Of a stretch of 64,000 bases of DNA, positions 23,101-31,200 are shown piece by piece; positions within the stretch are counted from its first letter, which is position 1; each line of letters opens with the position of its first letter. The position numbers and the translations under genes were made by a program. This stretch comes from Prostheceraeus crozeri (taxonomy: Eukaryota > Platyhelminthes > Polycladida > Euryleptidae): the NCBI GenBank assembly GCA_907163375.1, contig CAJQUW010007258.1:1-64000 (forward strand), read 5' to 3'. The notes under the pieces were generated by a model. The model did not search any database and had not been told where the DNA came from. It worked only from the letters and a program-made list of their open reading frames with translations.

Positions 23101-25503
23101 CTTTGCTCACAACACAGTATAAAACCACCTTTCAAACACGACTGATAATCAAGGTCAGTAAGCATCGAAATGGCATTTAAATGCATATTTTATTCCATTC
23201 AAATATTTTCAATTTTCATAGCAGGAATTATGGTGTCCTAGAAACTAGAATGAAAAGACAATGTTAATTTTGTGAGTTAGACTCCGCAAGACATAGTCAA
23301 ATGGCCTGGTATATTTCGCCGGTCCTCCTAAGCTGTAGTTATAGTATTTCGTTTAGGGACTGAACAGTGATCGATGACAACCTGGAATATGAATTACCGT
23401 ATATTTCCTCTATTAAGCCCCTCTCTCTCATCTTCCACTATTAAGGAATCTTTCTCTTTGAGGCATCTCCCAAGACATCTTCCTCTGTTAAGGTATCTCC
23501 CTTAAAGCATGTGTTTCTTTAAACGTTATTATACAGACTATTTTATTCATACACAATGTGCACTGCCGGATTGGAAATCGTCGCTGTTGGTGACGACCAT
23601 CTCAGTTAAATTTTCACTCTAGCTCTCGATTCCGAGCAGAGACTGAGTCATATGTGCTTAGGTCTGAATAACGGAAGGACCCAGATTCAGGTGATCTTTT
23701 ATTTATATTTATCAAAATTATGCTGTCGAGCGTTTTCGGCTATCGTTCACTTGCCATGTTCACCACAAATTAACAGAGACGCTGTATCTGAACATACGGT
23801 AAAAACACATATTGCAAGCATTGTCATTAATTGCATTTTTCTGTGGACTGAATGGCATTTTCCATCTATGAAATTCCTTCTAATATTCCCATTTCCTTCC
23901 ACAGCTCATGTTTGAAGCATCATTGATGCTACGCGCGTATTGCGCAAATGAAAAATCCCCGTACCAGCTTGGGGGGACTTTCGATCCACGCAAGATGGAG
24001 TTAGAGCTTTTGCGCGCCTCCCGAATTTTGGACTTACCGTTCTCTCGCAGATTGGAGCTGAAGGAGGCTCCTAACAGCTTGAGTAAGTTTTTTATTTTAA
24101 TTGACTTGCTGGACTTGAATATTATTTCAAATTTTATTTTATTTGTAGCTGGCACTCTTTGGATGTCATTTTTGACAGTGGTGGCCAAGACAAAGGAAGC
24201 AGCTTCGGCCTTCTTCTCGGAAGGAAATGTAAGTTCATCTACTTGTGACACCTCTATTGTTGTAACGGCATTGTTTCATGGAGAGAATCATTGTAACGTG
24301 ATTCTGCCTAAAGTAATGATTGTGTTGTAAATGGTTGCATGCTTGCTTTACAGTAAGTGCAGTGCTATTTCACACAAGGTCAATACGCACTTCGTCAAAC
24401 TCCTATGTCAGTTCAAGTGCTGTGTCATTAGCATTGGGTGCTTTATCTAAGAATGCATGTTCATTCACATTAAATCTAATAGGGGAACTCTGTATCAAGT
24501 ACATGTACATGTATGATGCTCAAAGCACTCCTTTGATTTCTTTGAATATGTGAGAGTAAAATGCTCAATTTTTTTAAAAAATTCAAATTATCTTGTTGAT
24601 TGATTGATTGGTCTAAGAATTGAACCATTTCAGAATCAATAGTTCAGTTCATTGACAGTCTTGATTATTAGACCTACAGTAAGCTTTGCATGTGATATTT
24701 GTTGTTCACATGCTCTGACAGATACATATAGCCTATGATAAGTGTACAAAACAGTCATCAAAATAAGAGAATTTCGAAAAAAGTAAACTTTTTACTTTGA
24801 ACTCAAAACCCCTGACATCATCGTCCGGCAGTTTCAGGTTTACCATACTGCTGAGGAATGAGTTATTCTCTCGATTGATGTGTTGTTATATCATGCATGA
24901 TAAAGTGAATATTTCATTTATAAATGTAAAAGGAATTACAATGGATAATTTTAAAAGGAAAATTAAATGATGACTGGGCATTCAGGACATTGATTCAGGA
25001 TCGGAGCCATTTTTTGCTGCTGGGGGAATTTAATTGTATTGTGTAATTGTATTGTGTAATGGCTTTCGTGTAATTTAATTGTATTGTGAAATATAGTAAA
25101 ACTTGTATATATCCTAGTATATATACTAGTATACTATAGTATACTAGTAGTTGGATATATACTAGTATAATCAAGTTTCATTTCATACAAACGAGATCTG
25201 AAGTTGGTGATGCTAAAAATGAAATTTGTATCGACAATTCATCTCTCTTTTCAGCAACCGGTCAGAATTGGAGGAACAGAAGGTGCCCCAGAAAACTGCG
25301 TGCACGTAAATGACATAAGCATATCAACAGATGGTGCTGCACAAACTTTGACAGTGTTTGTAGCCTGTTTCCTTGCATTTAATTTGATGCACTCCCGGCA
25401 GCAAGAAGCAACCGTGGAGGTGTTGGAGGGACTTCTCGGTGTGCGGCGCTCATTTACCAAACTGAGCAGCAAAAATACTTTAAAACTTTTGTTCATCCTA
25501 TAA
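6798..25503 (+). CDS. Gene 1: SAMD3-like uncharacterised protein, nine exons (5' end incomplete)
   Basis: Join of 6798-6882, 18018-18175, 19014-19085, 19213-19272, 19650-19716, 22603-22755, 23905-24082, 24149-24228 and 25255-25503, ending TAA. Every exon has a GT-AG boundary and the frame is kept across all eight junctions, giving 1102 nt (368 codons including the stop once two upstream bases are added). Visible parts in order: an N-terminal motif YKAIGDAIRTQFPLLMD with ESW across the first junction and a basic segment; a charged helix rich in K, R and E (MRQRYEKIKENYRKRKSQ); an acidic, serine-rich linker; a helical middle; and a C-terminal domain with FVACFLAFNLMHSRQQ and VEVLEGLLGV. This pattern resembles 'sterile alpha motif domain-containing protein 3-like' proteins found in many copies in fish and invertebrates. 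Their function is unknown and I see no SAM domain here. Intron 1 (11.1 kb) contains a foldback element and intron 5 (2.9 kb) a mariner. The missing start may lie at 5851-6516. Gene structure is well supported; the family name is from memory. Confidence 0.8.
6883..7460. other. Start of intron 1 of gene 1, nothing recognised
   Basis: AT-rich intron sequence. No ORF, repeat or RNA gene recognised. Confidence 0.5.
7461..7548. repeat. Small hairpin sharing its end sequence with the foldback element
   Basis: Perfect 19-bp inverted repeat (tccacttaatatacccggg) at 7461-7479 and 7530-7548. The preceding bases 'accggagttt' continue the match to the right end of the foldback element, which reads, inverted, accggagttttccacttaat at about 17852. 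It may be a displaced outer end of that element or a tiny relative of it. Confidence 0.6.
7549..8125. other. Intron sequence, nothing recognised
   Basis: AT-rich; no supported gene or repeat. Confidence 0.45.
8126..8236. mobile_element. 111-bp mariner-type MITE
   Basis: Inverted ends of 28 bp beginning cgaggtgtgtcagaaaagta and continuing tccggact, identical on both sides, with TA at 8124-8125 and 8237-8238 as the target duplication. The end sequence is typical of mariner elements in animals. The centre of about 55 bp is non-coding, so movement would need a transposase in trans. Confidence 0.85.
8625..8816. repeat. Perfect 92-bp inverted repeat with 8-base loop
   Basis: Arms cattgcaataatttctaggg... 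match base for base, including eight-T and eight-A tracts, around the loop atcgtcag. A 13-bp direct repeat aaccctagtatac lies at 8613-8625 and again at 8840-8852. The transcript would be a 92-bp stem. It looks like a young palindromic insertion with a target duplication, or a duplication-inversion event. Confidence 0.9.
8853..9052. other. Left flank of the foldback element
   Basis: Contains gacccgggtatatcaactgg at 9010-9029, an imperfect match to the terminal sequence seen at 17821-17851 and 7461-7548, so the true left end of the element may lie within these bases. Confidence 0.4.
9404..12544 (+). repeat. Left array, 18 units of 175 bp
   Basis: Units start (ttggtgctacatgg) at 9404 and every 175 bases to 12379, with no length drift. 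Each unit contains gagtttgtacag, a palindromic accggtaaataccggt and 'catttatgaacaaatcaatt'. Units differ by point changes; those at 10279 and 10454 share the rare 'aatcggtagaag', showing local duplication. Confidence 0.95.
12545..15897. other. Loop of the foldback element, non-coding
   Basis: 3.35 kb without a supported gene. The longest ORF (113 codons, minus, 14134-14475) has no recognisable domain. An imperfect inverted repeat occupies 15107-15564. Two similar short stretches, ggaaaacaatcgaaggtat near 12870 and ggaaaacaatcaaaggtat near 13014, are a minor direct repeat. Confidence 0.6.
15107..15564. repeat. Old imperfect palindromic element in the loop
   Basis: Left end tacactaggtgacatgccac is mirrored at the right by gtggcatgtcaactagtgta. 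The match continues inward for about 70 bp (caattac..., ccaaacat), with mismatches. It resembles a decayed MITE of about 458 bp. Confidence 0.55.
15898..17461 (-). repeat. Right array, 9 units of 175 bp, inverted
   Basis: The word tgtagcaccaa ends at 16061 and every 175 bases to 17461. These are the same units as the left array in opposite orientation. Most carry 'cttgtagttactgt', where left-arm units mostly carry the complement of 'ccactag'. Confidence 0.95.
18018..18175 (+). CDS. Gene 1 exon 2
   Basis: Acceptor cctctatttcag, donor GTAAGA. Opens in phase 0 directly after the TGG of exon 1 and leaves two bases. Encodes EVLKFKFIKRIQYMRTKM and then the basic helix MRQRYEKIKENYRKRKSQ. The ATG at 18057 could be an alternative start, but the frame is open back to the acceptor. 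Confidence 0.75.
19014..19085 (+). CDS. Gene 1 exon 3
   Basis: Acceptor ttttgtatttcag, donor GTAAGT. One base completes a His codon; 23 codons follow (ATVKMHEETNDVWNVLLED then AALD), leaving two bases. Confidence 0.75.
19213..19272 (+). CDS. Gene 1 exon 4
   Basis: Acceptor ttctatttcacag, donor GTGAGT. Encodes STPAGSVYSDEVDGCMNTSA; two bases carry over. A short acidic/serine linker exon. Confidence 0.7.
19650..19716 (+). CDS. Gene 1 exon 5
   Basis: Acceptor tttgtttttccag, donor GTAACG (weaker than the others). Encodes LSDSAASIMKLENMSLPDN then IVRE and ends in phase 0. Confidence 0.7.
19787..19880. repeat. 33-bp inverted repeat 70 bp after exon 5
   Basis: Arms aatatttcgattgcctcctt... at 19787-19819 and the complement at 19848-19880, with one mismatch. 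Very close to the weak donor of exon 5, so an RNA stem could form there. Confidence 0.75.
20161..20192. repeat. (TA)n microsatellite
   Basis: About 16 TA dinucleotides in a row. Similar runs occur at about 36327-36345. Confidence 0.95.
20413..22179 (-). mobile_element. mariner-type element with about 115-bp inverted ends
   Basis: 1767 bp bounded by TA at 20411-20412 and 22180-22181. Ends start cagggtgaacataaaagaat and match for about 115 bp with a few differences. Inserted in intron 5 of gene 1, opposite to the gene. Confidence 0.9.
20738..21784 (-). pseudogene. mariner-type transposase, inactive
   Basis: Encodes a Tc1/mariner DDE transposase. A likely start (MITAKQKAFCVIQFYKSEPS) at 21784 is followed by a one-base frameshift into FRLQFGVSPPDRKEILRW, then the helix-turn-helix region with GRPRVMEESVQRTRG and QMPQSTVWKVLRKDLNM, then a TAA. 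The catalytic part shows FSDEGIFHVTGKVNKHN (first D), FIFQQDGAPPHWHL (second D) and WPPRSPDLSPCDFFL (third D). The Trp expected after FFL is a TAG, another TGA follows further on, and the reading ends with GGHIEHL. I count 46 residues between the second and third Asp, longer than the 34 of Mos1-type mariners; this fits 'QQDGAPPH..WPPRSPDL.PCDFFLWG' elements known from insects. Confidence 0.9.
22180..22602. other. Rest of intron 5 of gene 1
   Basis: AT-rich, nothing recognised. Confidence 0.5.
22603..22755 (+). CDS. Gene 1 exon 6
   Basis: Acceptor ctttgattttgcag, donor GTGAGT; 51 whole codons, phase 0 on both sides. Encodes SGVNVKFHCAMSDVEVKQKL then EESFSVRKHFAMNETVFQEV and ends RLPEY. Codon content is richer in GC than the flanking introns. 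Confidence 0.8.
22756..23904. other. Intron 6 of gene 1
   Basis: No gene or clear repeat. A pyrimidine-rich block with repeated 'tctcccttaaagc'/'cctctattaagcc' words lies near 23405-23510. Confidence 0.5.
23905..24082 (+). CDS. Gene 1 exon 7
   Basis: Acceptor tttccttccacag, donor GTAAGT. 59 codons plus one base. Encodes LMFEASLMLRAYCANEKSPY, LGGTFDPRKMELELLRASRI and a basic/hydrophobic end. Confidence 0.8.
24149..24228 (+). CDS. Gene 1 exon 8
   Basis: Acceptor ttttatttgtag, donor GTAAGT. Completes a Thr codon, then GTLWMSFLTVVAKTKEAASA and FFSEGN; ends in phase 0. Confidence 0.8.
24229..25254. other. Intron 8 of gene 1
   Basis: AT-rich. Contains a short palindromic TA-rich stretch at about 25100-25170 made of tatatactagta words; otherwise nothing recognised. 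Confidence 0.5.
25255..25503 (+). CDS. Gene 1 exon 9 (last)
   Basis: Acceptor atctctcttttcag, 82 codons and TAA at 25501-25503. Encodes QPVRIGGTEGAPENCVHV, then the conserved C-terminal pattern LTVFVACFLAFNLMHSRQQ and TVEVLEGLLGVRRSFTKL. The family usually ends soon after this helix pair, so the stop is natural. Confidence 0.8.
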   Translation, partial: QPVRIGGTEGAPENCVHVNDISISTDGAAQTLTVFVACFLAFNLMHSRQQEATVEVLEGLLGVRRSFTKLSSKNTLKLLFIL

Positions 25504-26805
25504 GCGAGGCGATTTTTGTTTAATTTCTTCTTTTTTAATTGCGATCAAATCTAACACTTCTGATACAGCGCCGCTTCGATTATCAATTATTGAGAATTTT
25601 GGAAGACTTTTACTATCTACGCGACTATCAAATTTTCTTCATACAATCATTTTGCTACTCCTAGATCATTATCAGAGTGACAATGTAGTAAGCTTGACAT
25701 TCAGGTAGCTCATCAAGCAGGCACTGCTTCATAGGAGCAAAATCGAAGCCTGTCTGCGAGTGCGAACATCTTGTGTGATTGCTTATAATCTACTTTCAAC
25801 GAATGATTTCCACTTACTGCGCTTGGATTTTTTAAAATTGTTTTATGAGAGTAGCTGTGACATTCCAGAGGATTCTTGCTGATTCCACTAATTAATTTGT
25901 TCTTCGTTTTCTTGCTTTTCTAATAGACGTTTTAACTGAGACGTTTGCAATTTGAAGGAAATCTATACATAAGAAACATAGACATTTAGAATTCGTGCTT
26001 ACAGATCATTTTCTAGCTGTTTTTGGCTTTGAACTTCCGCATAATCGAACAGCCGCTGCATCAGAAGAGTAATTTCCATATCTCTTTTACAGAATTTCTG
26101 GTCATTTTTTATATTTTCTTAGATTCGTATTTTGAACATGTTTGTTATTTTCCAATGATAAGTGATCTCATGCTTGTGAACCAATTTTGTAATTTTTAGA
26201 TGAATTTTATGAATGTTTTTCATAAATTTGTTGCAATTTTTTTGAATATATTCAAATGATATCAACATGCGTTTTGACGTTTTCTGCGAACCCTATCAAA
26301 CATTATGACAGTAGCATATCCTAAATAATCCTTAATGACACTAATTAGTACAAAATATAATTGAATCTATGTTTAAAGGGCATGGTTTGTAATCACATTT
26401 CGTTTAATTGCTAAGGAAAAGAAAGCAGGCATAATTGATAATAGCTCAATTTCAGTGCTATGGGAAATTTAGTTGCATAATGGCACTACTGCTAGATTGA
26501 TGCAGTAGTATGTTGCATCACACTGTAAAAGTTGTATAAAGTATTGGAAAATATTTTAGTGTCTTAGCCTTCTGAAACGCTTTGCTTTAGGATTTTTTTA
26601 TTAGTTACGAATAGTGTCTTGCTTTAGGAGGTGATTCAGCTCGCTTTAGGAGGTGCTGGTTTACAGTGTACACTAAAGGCTTAGAAATTGATTGAAATAA
26701 AAGATCAGCGTCAAATAAATAGCAAATTGGAATATGGCCTTCATATTGTCTGGTGACGAAAATTAGAGTAATCCACTGTGGATCGATGTTCCGGGAGGAC
26801 ACTTA
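25504..26805. other. 3' flank of gene 1, no gene
   Basis: AT-rich sequence between the two convergent genes. No clear AATAAA close to the stop; the first strong one seen is within 'gaaataaaag' at about 26695. Confidence 0.4.
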
Positions 26806-27553
26806 TAGTCCGGGAGCTAGCGCGAAGTTGTGCAGGGAACGAGGTAGTACATAAAACTTTCACATAGCATAGTACACCTCTAACCTACTGCAAAACTTCG
26901 CGTCTGCCGGATCAGATCATTTGCTTTTCAGAAATAGAGATGATAACAAAATCCAATGTATTTCCAATGGTAAAATTGTGACATCTGAGGTGTTGACTCC
27001 ATTTTTTCGAATTTTTGCTCATAAAAGTTTCACAAATTGGTATTTTGTTGAACTCGTTATTATAGAAATCATCTACAGATCATGATCTTTCAAATGAAAT
27101 GTCATTCAGTGACAGAGGATGAAGTAAAGTGTACAAACAGACACCTTTCGTTGGTGTAACTGCAAATTTTAACACAGAAATTTCAGGAAAATTGTTGATA
27201 TACTTTAAAGAAAGGTGTCTGTTTGTACACTTTACTTCATCCTCTGTCACTGAATGATAACTCATTTGAAAGATCATGTTCTGTAGATGATTTCTATAAT
27301 AACCAGTTCAACAAAATACCAATTTGTGTAACTTTTATGAGCAAAAATTCGAAAAAATGGAGTCAACACCTCAGATGTCACAATTTTACCATTGGAAATA
27401 CATTGGATTTTGTTATCATCTCTATTTCTGAAAAGCAAATGATCTGATCCGGCAGACGCGAAGTTTTGCAGTAGGTTAGAGGTGTACTATGCTATGTGAA
27501 AGTTTTATGTACTACCTCGTTCCCTGCACAACTTCGCGCTAGCTCCCGGACTA
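26806..27553. mobile_element. Palindromic MITE, copy A (748 bp)
   Basis: Ends tagtccgggagctagcgcga and its complement, flanked by TTA at 26803-26805 and 27554-27556. The arms (about 343 bp each) are nearly identical inverted copies; the loop (about 27150-27210) is about 60 bp. Short words such as cagggaacgagg, ttcgcgtctgccgg and tgtacacct are shared with the copies at 44597, 61307 and 35009, so these are one diverged family. Non-coding. Confidence 0.9.
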
Positions 27554-28075
27554 TTACGCCACTGGAAGCAAACATGTGAGATGCGAGATCTACCAATAAA
27601 TGGATTATTAAACAAGGAAACTTTCTTCTGCTAAAGGAGTCTTACATAATCACTGACCGTTTCAAAATTTAGTCTTGCTATGAATCACTTTTGAACACGA
27701 TCACGTCCATGACTCCAAAGATCACATCGCCTGTGATGTAAGCGTGTTGTAACTGGTTATAAAGTAGGAATGAATTTCTCATAAGCATATAGCTAATCCT
27801 ATATAATTTAAATCAATTGACCCTATCTCTTGAGCATCAAAACGGAATGACTGTAAAAGCATTTTAGTCTTTTTAATCCACGCATGAATGATCTCTTGCT
27901 CTGAGTCTCTGATTCTGACGTAGCCTCAGTGACCTTGATGTGAAATCGAATTAGGTCTACGATTGAAAAGAAACAGGACAAAACTCTGGATCAGCTATAT
28001 GTAAAGAAAATATAATGAAGAAACATGATGCGGAGAATTCATAAAGACTTCAATCAAAATATATCTGAACATGTT
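27554..28075. other. 3' flank of gene 2, no gene
   Basis: No supported feature apart from a third copy of tacgccactg at 27555-27564, next to the MITE. Confidence 0.45.
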
Positions 28076-28234
28076 TTAGCTTCCTCCACTGTCATCACCG
28101 AAAATATACTCTGCTGCTTTGTTTGCTGGTATTCGCATTTCAGGTGGATCATAGCCACGAATGTAACGGCAGTTGAGAACGTCCTTCCATACAGTAGGAT
28201 CTAAATCTGGTTCCTCTTTTTGATGCGATCCATG
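28076..28234 (-). CDS. Gene 2 last exon
   Basis: Acceptor ctattttcattgcag on the minus strand. 52 codons and stop in phase 0: HGSHQKEEPDLDPTVWKDVL, NCRYIRGYDPPEMRIP, then KAAEYIFGDDSGGS. The aromatic/proline-rich middle looks conserved, the ends disordered. Confidence 0.75.
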   Translation of the reverse strand, partial: HGSHQKEEPDLDPTVWKDVLNCRYIRGYDPPEMRIPANKAAEYIFGDDSGGS

Positions 28235-31200
28235 CTGCAATGAAAATAGCATCACGATAATAAATGTGGATGAGGTACCTACATGATAAAGCATGGATCG
28301 TGGGAGGGAAGTAAGCTGTATTAAAAAAATCGCGGAGATTGGGTTGAGAATGTAATCATGTGTAATATTAATCAAAAGTTGTGTAGACTATTTCATTAAA
28401 CGGCATACAATTTTATAAAATGTTCAGCAACATTATTGTCACCACTGTGAGTTGTGTATTATAATGTTCTACTACTGGTGAAGTCACAGAAATCACAGTA
28501 CCCGTATAACCTGATCACCAAAAATTCCTCACATAAGCTGATACCGGTACAGCATATTGCATACTGACAAAATTTGGATTAAGCATGATAAGTATTTCAT
28601 GGAATATTTAAGAATGGATTCACTAGTTTGGCAGACTTTGAAAGACAATTTTTGCAACAATTTAATGTGGAAATTTTTGGTCGAGAGAGGGAAGTCATCT
28701 GCATGACATACATCGCGTGAGGAAAGCGGTTGAGAATGCTGCCATCTTGTGCATAGCGTACTATTGATCTAAAGTTACGTATTTCGTCAAGCGATTAAAA
28801 GTATGAAATGTTCGACTATCATTCTCAATCCTGTGGACAGTGAATATAAATGGAGTTGTTCTTGAAGTTAAGAGAGGTATGATTTACGCAGGGTTTTGAA
28901 ATCATGAGATGTGGTAAAAGATTTACTTTCCGGCAAGCTAGCAAATATTGATTTCGATAATATTTCAACAACTAGTGTTCCTCGCTGGTATCTACATGGA
29001 TGTTTTGGTCATTTATTTTATATGTATTCCATGTAAAAGCCAAACGTTCATGATTTTTTTTAACAGACGGAAAATAGCTGCGCGTCTTGGTGGACTTGAA
29101 CCACCGACCTCTGGCATTCTAGGCCAACGCTCTACCAACTGAGCTATCGACGAGCGACAGAACGACATAAATCCTCAATTGAAGAACCCGCGTAGGAGAA
29201 TCCGATAGCTTCATCCTCCAAGACAACATAGCATTAACCGTCAAGCCAAACTACTGAAGCAAGTTATCAGTAATTCAAAGCCAGCATAATACTTTGAAAC
29301 GGGGACTTAGTCCACACAAGTATTCAAAGAAAGCTGCAATGATAATTTTAACAGACGGAAAATAGCTGCGCGTCTTGGTGGACTTGAACCACCGACCTCT
29401 GGCATTCTAGGCCAACGCTCTACCAACTGAGCTATCGACGAGCGACAGAACGACATAAATCCTCAATTGAAGAACCCGCGTAGGAGAATCCGATAGCTTC
29501 ATCCTCCAAGACAACATAGCATTAACCGTCAAGCCAAACTACTGAAGCAAGTTATCAGTAATTCAAAGCCAGCATAATACTTTGAAACGGGGACTTAGTC
29601 CACACAAGTATTCAAAGAAAGCTGCAATGATAATTTTAACAGACGGAAAATAGCTGCGCGTCTTGGTGGACTTGAACCACCGACCTCTGGCATTCTAGGC
29701 CAACGCTCTACCAACTGAGCTATCGACGAGCGACAGAACGACATAAATCCTCAATTGAAGAACCCGCGTAGGAGAATCCGATAGCTTCATCCTCCAAGAC
29801 AACATAGCATTAACCGTCAAGCCAAACTACTGAAGCAAGTTATCAGTAATTCAAAGCCAGCATAATACTTTGAAACGGGGACTTAGTCCACACAAGTATT
29901 CAAAGAAAGCTGCAATGATAATTTTAACAGACGGAAAATAGCTGCGCGTCTTGGTGGACTTGAACCACCGACCTCTGGCATTCTAGGCCAACGCTCTACC
30001 AACTGAGCTATCGACGAGCGACAGAACGACATAAATCCTCAATTGAAGAACCCGCGTAGGAGAATCCGATAGCTTCATCCTCCAAGACAACATAGCATTA
30101 ACCGTCAAGCCAAACTACTGAAGCAAGTTATCAGTAATTCAAAGCCAGCATAATACTTTGAAACGGGGACTTAGTCCACACAAGTATTCAAAGAAAGCTG
30201 CAATGATAATTTTAACAGACGGAAAATAGCTGCGCGTCTTGGTGGACTTGAACCACCGACCTCTGGCATTCTAGGCCAACGCTCTACCAACTGAGCTATC
30301 GACGAGCGACAGAACGACATAAATCCTCAATTGAAGAACCCGCGTAGGAGAATCCGATAGCTTCATCCTCCAAGACAACATAGCATTAACCGTCAAGCCA
30401 AACTACTGAAGCAAGTTATCAGTAATTCAAAGCCAGCATAATACTTTGAAACGGGGACTTAGTCCACACAAGTATTCAAAGAAAGCTGCAATGATAATTT
30501 TAACAGACGGAAAATAGCTGCGCGTCTTGGTGGACTTGAACCACCGACCTCTGGCATTCTAGGCCAACGCTCTACCAACTGAGCTATCGACGAGCGACAG
30601 AACGACATAAATCCTCAATTGAAGAACCCGCGTAGGAGAATCCGATAGCTTCATCCTCCAAGACAACATAGCATTAACCGTCAAGCCAAACTACTGAAGC
30701 AAGTTATCAGTAATTCAAAGCCAGCATAATACTTTGAAACGGGGACTTAGTCCACACAAGTATTCAAAGAAAGCTGCAATGATAATTTTAACAGACGGAA
30801 AATAGCTGCGCGTCTTGGTGGACTTGAACCACCGACCTCTGGCATTCTAGGCCAACGCTCTACCAACTGAGCTATCGACGAGCGACAGAACGACATAAAT
30901 CCTCAATTGAAGAACCCGCGTAGGAGAATCCGATAGCTTCATCCTCCAAGACAACATAGCATTAACCGTCAAGCCAAACTACTGAAGCAAGTTATCAGTA
31001 ATTCAAAGCCAGCATAATACTTTGAAACGGGGACTTAGTCCACACAAGTATTCAAAGAAAGCTGCAATGATAATTTTAACAGACGGAAAATAGCTGCGCG
31101 TCTTGGTGGACTTGAACCACCGACCTCTGGCATTCTAGGCCAACGCTCTACCAACTGAGCTATCGACGAGCGACAGAACGACATAAATCCTCAATTGAAG

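Noticed and set aside
28948-29142. ORF with LGGLEPPTSGILGQRSTN
   Set aside because: Antisense reading over the tRNA-like gene, a common false prediction.
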